Below, in pieces: positions 1 to 5,287 of a stretch of DNA of 9,140 bases. The notes under the pieces were generated by a model. That model did not search any database and had not been told where the DNA came from. It saw nothing but the letters and a program-made list of their open reading frames with translations. Position numbers and translations under genes: made by a program. The stretch lies in the NCBI GenBank assembly GCA_028678445.1, contig JAJRDJ010000163.1, positions 1-9,140 on the forward strand. The letters are read 5' to 3'. Origin of the DNA: Methylococcaceae bacterium (GTDB lineage: Bacteria > Pseudomonadota > Gammaproteobacteria > Methylococcales > Methylococcaceae). Each line of letters starts with the position of its first letter. Positions within the stretch are counted from its first letter, which is position 1.

Positions 1-2
1 GC

Positions 3-704
3 GCCGGTACCTGGATGAATGCGGTCAAGGCCGTATTCGGCGTCGGCCTATTGGGAATTGCCGTGTGGCTGCTCGATCGCATTCTGCCTTCGGCGCTGAC
101 TTTGCTGCTGTGGGCCTTGTTACTGATTGTACCGGCCATTTACATGGGCGCGCTGGACGCGTTGCCGCCGGTGTCCTCAGGGTGGCGCAAGCTGTGGAAG
201 GGCATGGGCATCGCCATGCTTGCTTATGGCGTACTGCTGTTGCTCGGCGTGGCCGCCAATAGCACCAATCCCTTGCAGCCGTTACGGGGACTCCCAGGCG
301 CTATGGTCACGGCGGGTGGGAAGCCCACCGTGCAAAGTCTCACCTTCCGGCCCGTCAAATCCTTGCTAGATCTCAATAAAGCCATCGCCGATGCCGCTAC
401 CCGAGGCCAAACCGTGATGCTGGATTTCTATGCCGACTGGTGCGTCTCCTGCAAGGAGATGGAGCACTACACCTTCAAGGATCCCCGGGTTATCGAAGCC
501 CTGAATGGCGTGGTGTTGCTGAAGGCTGACGTGACGGAAAACTCGGAGCAGAACATGCTGTTGATGAAACAGTTCAATCTGGTTGGCCCGCCCGCGACAC
601 TGTTCTTTGGCGCGGATGGCGAGGAACTCAAGGCGCTCCGGGTGATCGGCTACATGGACTCCGACGGATTTCTGGCCCATCTCCGGAAGGTGCTACGCCA
701 GTGA
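3..704 (+). CDS. dsbD: Thiol:disulfide interchange protein DsbD, C-terminal part (5' end outside window)
   Basis: DsbD moves electrons from cytoplasmic thioredoxin across the inner membrane to periplasmic thiol proteins. The frame is open from the left edge (codons Ala-Gly-Thr-Trp precede the first Met at 15), so that Met is internal and not the start. About 233 residues are visible. The last transmembrane segments lie at about residues 10-27, 31-53 and 66-85 of the fragment. A linker and a thioredoxin-fold gamma domain follow. The active site is CVSC (bases 441-452) in the context FYADWCVSCKEME, with a later Gly-Pro-Pro segment in the usual cis-proline position. The N-terminal periplasmic domain and the first membrane helices lie upstream. 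The stop at 702-704 overlaps the GTG start of the next gene, implying co-translation. The family call is firm, and nothing visible suggests damage. Confidence 0.93.
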   Translation, partial: AGTWMNAVKAVFGVGLLGIAVWLLDRILPSALTLLLWALLLIVPAIYMGALDALPPVSSGWRKLWKGMGIAMLAYGVLLLLGVAANSTNPLQPLRGLPGAMVTAGGKPTVQSLTFRPVKSLLDLNKAIADAATRGQTVMLDFYADWCVSCKEMEHYTFKDPRVIEALNGVVLLKADVTENSEQNMLLMKQFNLVGPPATLFFGADGEELKALRVIGYMDSDGFLAHLRKVLRQ

Positions 705-1207
705 CCAGGAGACTTGTCTATGGTCTGTTGGCGCTGGCGGCCCTCGGTGCCGGTATCCTGACGCAGCGACTTTTTTTTGTCGAAGCGCCGCCACCACTTG
801 CTGAACCCATGCTGGTGGATCTCGAGGGCCGGAGCCACGCACTGGCCGAGTGGCGCGGCAAGGTGGTGGTGCTGAATTTCTGGGCGACGTGGTGCCCGCC
901 CTGCCGCGAAGAGATGCCCGCCTTTGTGGCCCTGCAGCAGGAATTGGGATACAAGGGCCTGCAATTCGTCGGTGTAGCCATAGACGATCCCGGCGAGGTT
1001 CGCAGCTATCTCGCAAAGCACCCCGTCAACTACCCCATTCTGGTGGGGGACGCCGGGGTTCCAGCCTGGGCGGACAGTCTCGGTAATCAGCTCTCGGCGT
1101 TGCCGTTCTCCGTGGTGTTCGATCGTGATGGCCGCAAGGTGCATGCCCAGACCGGACTTTTCCGCCGAGCAGAGGTACTCGACAAGGTTGGGCCATTAAT
1201 GGACTAG
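701..1207 (+). CDS. TlpA/ResA-family membrane-anchored periplasmic thioredoxin
   Basis: This is a 168-residue thioredoxin-like protein, probably a periplasmic disulfide reductase. Residues 5-22 form one hydrophobic signal anchor after MTRR, so the catalytic domain faces the periplasm. The active site is W64-C65-P66-P67-C68, preceded by VVVLNFWAT and followed by REEMP, as is typical of TlpA/ResA proteins. The probable cis-proline is P135 (ALPFSVVFDRDG). The start is GTG at 701, overlapping the dsbD stop as GTGA, with a GGAAGG Shine-Dalgarno-like sequence at 685-690. Coupling to dsbD suggests that DsbD keeps this protein reduced. The partner substrate cannot be read from the sequence: cytochrome c maturation (CcmG/DsbE-like) or general thiol repair are both possible, and no ccm gene is next to it. 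I leave the symbol empty because only the family is clear. Confidence 0.9.
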   Translation: MTRRLVYGLLALAALGAGILTQRLFFVEAPPPLAEPMLVDLEGRSHALAEWRGKVVVLNFWATWCPPCREEMPAFVALQQELGYKGLQFVGVAIDDPGEVRSYLAKHPVNYPILVGDAGVPAWADSLGNQLSALPFSVVFDRDGRKVHAQTGLFRRAEVLDKVGPLMD

Positions 1208-1252
1208 ACTCCTGGCGGCGTTGCGCCAACTTGCCGAAAAATCCTCATTTCG

Positions 1253-1281
1253 TGGACAATATCCCGACGTTTGGGCAAAAT
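1253..1281 (+). promoter_or_regulatory. Candidate sigma70 promoter upstream of aroQ-accB-accC
   Basis: TGGACA at 1253-1258 matches the -35 consensus at five of six bases. CAAAAT at 1276-1281 matches the -10 consensus at four of six, and the spacer is exactly 17 bases. Transcription would begin near 1288, leaving a leader of about 34 bases before the aroQ ATG. It lies in the 114-base gap after the tlpA-like gene, where a promoter would be expected. This is a consensus match by eye only. Read-through from dsbD-tlpA is also possible, since no strong terminator is visible in the gap. Confidence 0.4.
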
Positions 1282-1321
1282 AGCGGTGCTTTCCAGCAAT
1301 TCCGGGCACCCAATACGCTTC

Positions 1322-1774
1322 ATGGCCACTATTCTTGTTCTCAATGGTCCGAATCTCAACTTGCTGGGAATTCGCGAGCCGGGGGTCTATGGCAGCCAGA
1401 CCCTGGCGGACATCGAGGCAAACCTGGTCACCCTGGCCCGAAACCTCGGTCATCAGCTCACTTGTTTCCAGAGCAATGCCGAGCATGAACTGATTGACCG
1501 GATCCATGCGGCCTTTCGCGAGGCAGTGGACTTCATTCTGATCAATCCCGGGGCTTACACGCACACCAGCATCGCCTTAAGGGATGCCCTACTGGCGACA
1601 CGGATTCCGTTCATCGAGGTTCACCTCTCGAATGTTCATGCCCGGGAGCCATTTCGCCAGCACTCCTACCTATCCGATATCGCCAGGGGTGTCATTTGCG
1701 GCTGCGGCGCGCTCGGGTATGAGCTTGCACTACAGGCCGCGCTACACGCCACTCATCCACAACAAGGTCAATAA
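1322..1774 (+). CDS. aroQ: Type II 3-dehydroquinate dehydratase
   Basis: AroQ converts 3-dehydroquinate to 3-dehydroshikimate, the third step of the shikimate pathway, in the cytoplasm. The type II enzyme is a small flavodoxin-like protein that forms dodecamers. The 150-residue product begins MATILVLNGPNLNLLG and has the family landmarks R18 and Y23 (lid loop), N75-P76-G77 (INPGAYTHTS) and H101 in IEVHLSNVHARE, matching the known catalytic Arg, Tyr and His. I chose ATG 1322 because the protein aligns with the family from there. The in-frame TTG at 1271 would add 17 unrelated residues and overlaps the candidate promoter. No good Shine-Dalgarno sequence is visible. accB follows after only four bases. 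The aroQ-accB-accC order is common in Gammaproteobacteria. Confidence 0.96.
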   Translation: MATILVLNGPNLNLLGIREPGVYGSQTLADIEANLVTLARNLGHQLTCFQSNAEHELIDRIHAAFREAVDFILINPGAYTHTSIALRDALLATRIPFIEVHLSNVHAREPFRQHSYLSDIARGVICGCGALGYELALQAALHATHPQQGQ

Positions 1775-1778
1775 CACG

Positions 1779-2231
1779 ATGGATATCCGCAAAATAAAAA
1801 AATTGATCGACATGATCGGCGAATCCGATGTCGCCGAGATCGAAATTCACGAGGGAGAAGAATCCGTTCGCATCAGCCGCCATAGCACGCTGGCCCAGGC
1901 ATCCCAGTACTATGCGGCCCCACTAGCGGCCGCACCCCAGACATTCGCCGCTCCGGCGGCTGAACCGGCCAAGAAGGGCGAAGCCGATCAGCTCACCGGG
2001 CACATCGTGCGCTCGCCCATGGTTGGTACTTTCTATCGTTCCTCGACTCCGGGAGCCAAGGCGTTTGTCGAGCTTGGCCAGCGGGTTGAGGCTGGCGACA
2101 CGCTGTGCATCATCGAGGCGATGAAGATTCTCAATCCGATCGAGGCTGACAAATCGGGCAAGGTTACCAAGGTGCTGGTCGAAAACGCGCAACCCGTGGA
2201 ATACAACCAGCCGCTCTTCGTCATTGAATAG
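1779..2231 (+). CDS. accB: Biotin carboxyl carrier protein of acetyl-CoA carboxylase (BCCP)
   Basis: AccB carries biotin covalently and shuttles the carboxyl group from biotin carboxylase (AccC) to the carboxyltransferase (AccA/AccD), making malonyl-CoA for fatty acid synthesis. The 150-residue protein has the conserved N-terminal MDIRKIKKLI helix, an Ala/Pro-rich linker at about residues 45-66, and a C-terminal biotinyl domain from about 75 to 150. The biotinylated lysine is K116 in EAMKILNPIEAD. The residue after the MK pair is Ile where E. coli has Met, a common variant. The start is ATG 1779, four bases after the aroQ stop, with a weak AAGG at 1764-1767. The open frame extends upstream to 1584, but that part is the aroQ gene read in another frame. 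It is co-directional with accC, which begins 45 bases downstream. Confidence 0.96.
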   Translation: MDIRKIKKLIDMIGESDVAEIEIHEGEESVRISRHSTLAQASQYYAAPLAAAPQTFAAPAAEPAKKGEADQLTGHIVRSPMVGTFYRSSTPGAKAFVELGQRVEAGDTLCIIEAMKILNPIEADKSGKVTKVLVENAQPVEYNQPLFVIE

Positions 2232-2276
2232 CGACGACACAGCGCCTCCATTCGAATCGCCACCCAGAGTCATACC

Positions 2277-3623
2277 ATGATCGGTAAAATCCTGATTGCC
2301 AATCGGGGCGAAATCGCCCTGCGCATCTTGCGCGCCTGCCGGGAACTCGGCATCAAGGCCGTCGCGGTCCACTCCGAAGCGGACCGTGATCTCAAGCATG
2401 TCCGCCTCGCGGACGAGTCGGTCTGCATCGGCCCCGCATCGTCCAAGGAAAGCTACCTGAACGTCCCTGCTATCATCAGCGCGGCGGAGGTCACTGATTC
2501 CGAAGCGATTCACCCGGGTTACGGGTTTCTGTCGGAAAACGCCGATTTCGCCGAGAAGGTGATCCAGAGCGGTTTCATCTTTATCGGACCCAAGCCGGAA
2601 ACCATCCGCATCATGGGCGACAAGGTCGCGGCGATCGAGGCCATGAAAAAGGTCGGCATACCCTGCATCCCCGGGTCGGATGGCCCGCTGGGCGAGGATT
2701 TTGAAGAGAACTTCAAAATTGCGCGGCGGATCGGTTTGCCCATCATCATCAAGGCGGCGGGTGGCGGTGGCGGGCGGGGCATGCGCGTCGTCCATAGCGA
2801 AGCCAACCTGCACAGCGCCATTTCCCTGACCAAGGGCGAAGCGGCGGCGGCCTTTGGCAACGATATGGTGTACATGGAGAAATTCTTGGAGAATCCTCGC
2901 CATATCGAATTCCAGGTGATAGCCGACAGCCATGGCAACTGTGTGCATCTCGGCGAACGCGACTGCTCCACCCAGCGGCGTCATCAGAAAGTGGTTGAAG
3001 AAGCTCCGGCCCCTGGCATCACGGAGGAGCAGCGGCAGGCCATGGGCGCCCGCTGTGTCAAGGCCTGTCAGGAACTCGGCTATCTCGGCGCCGGCACCTT
3101 CGAGTTCCTGTACCAGGACGGCGAGTTCTATTTCATAGAGATGAATACCCGCGTGCAGGTTGAGCATCCGGTCACGGAAATGGTGACCGGCTTCGATATC
3201 GTCAATGAGCAATTATTGGTCGCATCGGGCGAGCCGCTTTCATTCCAGCAATCCGACGTCAAACTGCGTGGCCACGCTATCGAGTGCCGCATCAATGCCG
3301 AGGACTCCAAGACCTTCATGCCCTGCCCGGGCCTCATCGAACAGTTCCACATGCCCGGCGGACCCGGCATCCGTGTCGAAACCCATATCTACAATGGCTA
3401 CACGGTCCCCCCTTACTACGATTCCATGATCGGCAAACTCATCGCCCACGGAGAAAGCCGTGCCAGCGCCATTGCGAGGATGCGAACGGCCCTGAACGAA
3501 CTGGTGATCGGCGGCATCAACTGCAATATTCCGCTGCTGCTGGACATCATCAACGACAAAGGCTTTGATGTCGGCAGTCAGAATATCCACTACCTTGAGA
3601 AAAAGCTGGGATTGAAGAAGTGA
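2277..3623 (+). CDS. accC: Acetyl-CoA carboxylase, biotin carboxylase subunit
   Basis: AccC carboxylates the biotin on AccB using ATP and bicarbonate, the first half-reaction of acetyl-CoA carboxylase. The product has 448 residues, against 449 in E. coli. It begins MIGKILIANRGEIALRILRA (N-terminal Rossmann-like domain), followed by the ATP-grasp domain with K116, K159, the glycine-rich loop GGGGGRGMR near 162-170, H209, and K238 in RRHQKVVEEAPAPGI. Metal and catalytic residues E276, E288, N290, R292 and R338 (GHAIECRINAED) are all at the E. coli numbering. It ends YLEKKLGLKK. The start at 2277 gives the family N-terminus; its upstream ribosome binding site is weak. The methyltransferase gene prmA often follows accC in this group but is absent here; a 444-base gap follows instead. 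Confidence 0.97.
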   Translation: MIGKILIANRGEIALRILRACRELGIKAVAVHSEADRDLKHVRLADESVCIGPASSKESYLNVPAIISAAEVTDSEAIHPGYGFLSENADFAEKVIQSGFIFIGPKPETIRIMGDKVAAIEAMKKVGIPCIPGSDGPLGEDFEENFKIARRIGLPIIIKAAGGGGGRGMRVVHSEANLHSAISLTKGEAAAAFGNDMVYMEKFLENPRHIEFQVIADSHGNCVHLGERDCSTQRRHQKVVEEAPAPGITEEQRQAMGARCVKACQELGYLGAGTFEFLYQDGEFYFIEMNTRVQVEHPVTEMVTGFDIVNEQLLVASGEPLSFQQSDVKLRGHAIECRINAEDSKTFMPCPGLIEQFHMPGGPGIRVETHIYNGYTVPPYYDSMIGKLIAHGESRASAIARMRTALNELVIGGINCNIPLLLDIINDKGFDVGSQNIHYLEKKLGLKK

Positions 3624-3723
3624 AGGGAGATCAGCACACATCCTAGCTGCCGCTCCGGACAGGCAGATTTCCCGCTTTTAGCGCCCGAGTCAAAACACCC
3701 ATGCGATCTTCCTACGGTCGGTC

Positions 3724-3756
3724 ATGGGGTGGAAAGGGCAGCTTTCCCAGCCCCAT
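3724..3756 (+). repeat. Inverted repeat / interrupted hairpin
   Basis: ATGGGG (3724-3729) pairs with CCCCAT (3751-3756). Inside it, GGAAAG (3731-3736) pairs with CTTTCC (3742-3747) around a five-base loop. The two stems are separated by a small asymmetric internal loop of one base on the left and three on the right. No T-run follows, so a simple intrinsic terminator is unlikely. It may be part of a longer structured element with the hairpin that starts 17 bases later. Confidence 0.5.
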
Positions 3757-3772
3757 CTTGTGATAGGGTCCC

Positions 3773-3800
3773 GGGAGGGAGAACGGTTGTTTTCCCTCCT
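3773..3800 (+). terminator. Strong 12-pair hairpin, possible terminator or palindromic repeat
   Basis: Bases 3773-3784 pair with 3789-3800 around a GGTT loop. Ten of the twelve pairs are Watson-Crick and two are G-U wobbles (3781 with 3792, and 3773 with 3800) if read as + strand RNA. The stem is G/A-rich on the left and T/C-rich on the right. The downstream sequence is TCTCACCTTG, which is T-rich only in part, so termination is plausible but not assured. It stands about 150 bases after the accC stop. A dispersed intergenic palindrome of the REP type is an alternative, which a copy search of the genome would settle. Confidence 0.35.
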
Positions 3801-3850
3801 TCTCACCTTGTGCCTCTTACCTATTCCGGTCACAGAAAGGGTGCGTCGCG

Positions 3851-3862
3851 GATTGATCAATC
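3851..3862. promoter_or_regulatory. Perfect 12-base palindrome, possible operator
   Basis: GATTGATCAATC is identical to its reverse complement. It lies about 205 bases upstream of the adaptor start, in the gap that must hold the efflux operon's control region. RND operons are often controlled by TetR- or MarR-type repressors that bind palindromes, but no regulator gene lies in this window and the palindrome matches no specific operator I know. A perfect 12-base palindrome in a 444-base gap could arise by chance, so the assignment is tentative. Confidence 0.2.
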
Positions 3863-4067
3863 GCCCGGCAGGCGGGACTCACTGGGCCAAAATCGAAGTC
3901 ATTAGCCTACCGCCTTAGTATCTGGTTCGATCTTTACGCGGTCATCTGGGTATGTAGGCATCGCCCCTGTCGGACGATGGCCTCCCGAGGTGTTGGCAAG
4001 GTTTGCCCGGCTATCCCCGACATGAAGGTTATTATGTGGGCATTTACGCAATCATCACCCCAGCGCA

Positions 4068-4628
4068 ATGACTTGCCGGACTAATTTTTCTGGGATCCCC
4101 CCCTTCGGAATACTACCCCTATTGTTGATGCCGGCCAGCTTGACGCTGTTGCTGCTTGCCGGTTGCGGCCAGCAGGAGTCGCACACAGCCGGTAAAGCCG
4201 CCTCCACCACCACGGCCCCGCCTCCGCCCCAGGTAGAGATCAGCACCGTCACGCAACGTGATGTGCCGGTATATCAGGAATGGGTGGGCACCCTGGACGG
4301 CATGGTCAACGCGCAAATTCGCGCCCAGGTGACGGGCTACCTGATACGGCGCAACTACGAGGAAGGCCAACTGGTGAAAAAGGACCAGTTACTCTATGAG
4401 ATTGATCCCCGGACCTTTCAGGCCGCGCTGGATGGTGCCCTTAGCACCCTGGCCCGCGAGGAAGCGCAGGTCACCACGGCCAAGCTGGATCTAAATCGTA
4501 TCCAGCGCCTATTGCCCGAGCGGGCCGTGAGTGTTCGCGACCGGGATAACGCCCTTGGCAAGGTTGCTTCGGGCGAAGCCGAAATCCTGACCGCGAAGGC
4601 TGCCATCAAAAGGCGCAACTGGATTTGA
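4068..4628 (+). CDS. Adaptor N-terminal half: lipoprotein signal, first lipoyl half and helical hairpin
   Basis: This frame encodes 186 residues. Residues 1-33 are a lipoprotein signal peptide with lipobox L30-A31-G32-C33, so the mature protein would be lipidated and anchored in the inner membrane facing the periplasm. After a Thr/Pro-rich linker (about 41-54) come QVEISTV (membrane-proximal strand), the first lipoyl half at about 80-114 (AQVTGYL, EEGQLVKKDQLLYEIDP) and the alpha-hairpin that contacts the outer-membrane channel at about 115-180. The last five residues (RRNWI) are out-of-frame sequence before the premature stop. ATG 4068 is the only reasonable start: an in-frame TGA lies at 4023-4025 and no start codon falls between. 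No Shine-Dalgarno sequence is visible. Alone, this half lacks the second lipoyl half and the beta-barrel and should not work as an adaptor. Confidence 0.75.
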   Translation: MTCRTNFSGIPPFGILPLLLMPASLTLLLLAGCGQQESHTAGKAASTTTAPPPPQVEISTVTQRDVPVYQEWVGTLDGMVNAQIRAQVTGYLIRRNYEEGQLVKKDQLLYEIDPRTFQAALDGALSTLAREEAQVTTAKLDLNRIQRLLPERAVSVRDRDNALGKVASGEAEILTAKAAIKRRNWI

Positions 4629-5281
4629 GCTTCACCAAGATTCGCTCGCCGATCGCTGGCATTATCGGCATTTCCACCGCGCAACTCGGAGATTTGGTGG
4701 GGCCCGGTAGCACCAATAGCGCGGCGCTGGCTACCGTCTCGCAAGTCGACCCGATCCGGGCCTATGTTCCCCTGAGCGAGCAGGATTACATGCGGTTCGC
4801 CACCCAAACCCGCTCGAATGAGCCCCCGCCAACTTTGGAACTGATCCTGGCTAATGGCAGTCACCACTCAAAAGCCGGAAAATTTTACGTGGCGGACCGC
4901 CAGGTCGACGCCACTACCGGCACCATCAAGGTGGCGACATTATTCCCGAATCCCGGCAATATCCTGCGTCCTGGCCAGTTCGCACGCATTCGGGCCAAAT
5001 TGAGAGTCAAGCGGGACGCCCTGCTGGTGCCGCAACGTGCGGTGACCGAGTTGCAGGGCGGCTATCAGATTGCCGTGGTGAAGCCGGACAATTCCGTGGA
5101 CATCCGCTCCGTGAAGCCGGCAGAGCGCGTGAATTCGCTCTGGGTGATCGACGAGGGCTTGAGTCCCGGTGACAGAGTCGTGACCGAAGGCGTGCAGAAA
5201 GTCCGCCAAGGCATGACGGTCACGCCCATAAACGCACCAGTTGATACTCGCCCGAGCGCTTCCGCGCAACCGGGCCGGTAA
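4625..5281 (+). CDS. Adaptor C-terminal half: second lipoyl half, beta-barrel and membrane-proximal domain
   Basis: The frame from TTG 4625 encodes 218 residues that continue the adaptor, equivalent to residues 187-404 of the restored protein. It starts SFTKIRSPIAGIIGI, the second lipoyl half. The beta-barrel follows (LATVSQVDPIRAYVPLSEQDYM, then LFPNPGNILRPGQFARIRAKL), then the membrane-proximal domain (LLVPQRAVTELQGGYQIAVVKPDN to GMTVTPI). TTG 4625 overlaps the upstream TGA as TTGA, so re-initiation is conceivable. However, there is no signal peptide, so a product made this way would stay in the cytoplasm. I infer that this is the rest of a broken gene and not a separate one. The stop is six bases before the pump gene. 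Confidence 0.7.
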   Translation: MSFTKIRSPIAGIIGISTAQLGDLVGPGSTNSAALATVSQVDPIRAYVPLSEQDYMRFATQTRSNEPPPTLELILANGSHHSKAGKFYVADRQVDATTGTIKVATLFPNPGNILRPGQFARIRAKLRVKRDALLVPQRAVTELQGGYQIAVVKPDNSVDIRSVKPAERVNSLWVIDEGLSPGDRVVTEGVQKVRQGMTVTPINAPVDTRPSASAQPGR

Positions 5282-5287
5282 TCATTC

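Larger units (their letters stand above)
3624..4067 (+). other. Intergenic region between accC and the efflux operon, no convincing gene
   Basis: These 444 bases have no frame that looks like a known protein. The longest + strand candidate (ATG 3724 to 3918, 64 codons) gives a low-complexity, unrecognisable product and spans both hairpins, so I reject it. A minus-strand reading of the right half gives only a short unrecognisable peptide. The gap contains two adjacent inverted repeats (3724-3756 and 3773-3800), a 12-base palindrome (3851-3862) and a weak 5-pair stem at 3647-3666 (CTGCC/GGCAG) followed by broken T-runs. The last could be a poor terminator for accC. A promoter for the efflux operon should lie in the right half. 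A TATTAT at 4030-4035 is the best -10-like word, but I see no well-spaced -35 for it. Confidence 0.6.
4068..5281 (+). pseudogene. RND efflux periplasmic adaptor (membrane fusion protein), frameshifted as written
   Basis: Two adjoining frames together make one adaptor of the AcrA/MexA (HlyD) type. The reading shifts by -1 at the A-run 4608-4611 (CATCAAAAGGCG). Adding one A there joins AAIK to KAQLDLSFTKIRSP, exactly the junction expected in this family, and gives a continuous protein of 404 residues, a normal length. As written, translation ends at the TGA at 4626-4628. The neighbouring pump and channel genes are intact where visible, so the damage is either recent or an artefact. The local bases do not form a good X-XXY-YYZ slippery site in the starting frame (ATC AAA AGG), so programmed frameshifting is unlikely. 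A one-base deletion or a homopolymer sequencing error is the simplest reading. Confidence 0.8.

Noticed and set aside
1213..1228. TGGCG/CGCCA five-pair stem after the tlpA-like gene as a terminator
   Set aside because: The stem is short and is followed by ACTTGCCG with no T-run, so intrinsic termination is not supported.
1923..3212. A 429-codon open frame on the minus strand opposite accB and accC
   Set aside because: It lies wholly antisense to two strongly conserved genes; its product is His/Asp-rich and unlike any family I know. Long antisense frames are common opposite GC-rich genes.
3724..3918. A 64-codon open frame in the accC-adaptor gap
   Set aside because: It runs through both hairpins, has no Shine-Dalgarno sequence and gives no recognisable protein.
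3920..3936. GGTTCGATC at 3924-3932 resembling a tRNA T-loop
   Set aside because: The flanking five-base arms (ATCTG and CTTTA) do not pair, and no acceptor or anticodon stem is found around it.
4605..4613. Programmed -1 frameshift site at CATCAAAAGG
   Set aside because: In the starting frame the codons are ATC AAA AGG. A -1 slip would put the AAA-reading tRNA on CAA and lacks the X-XXY-YYZ pattern. A simple deletion explains it better, though recoding is not formally excluded.
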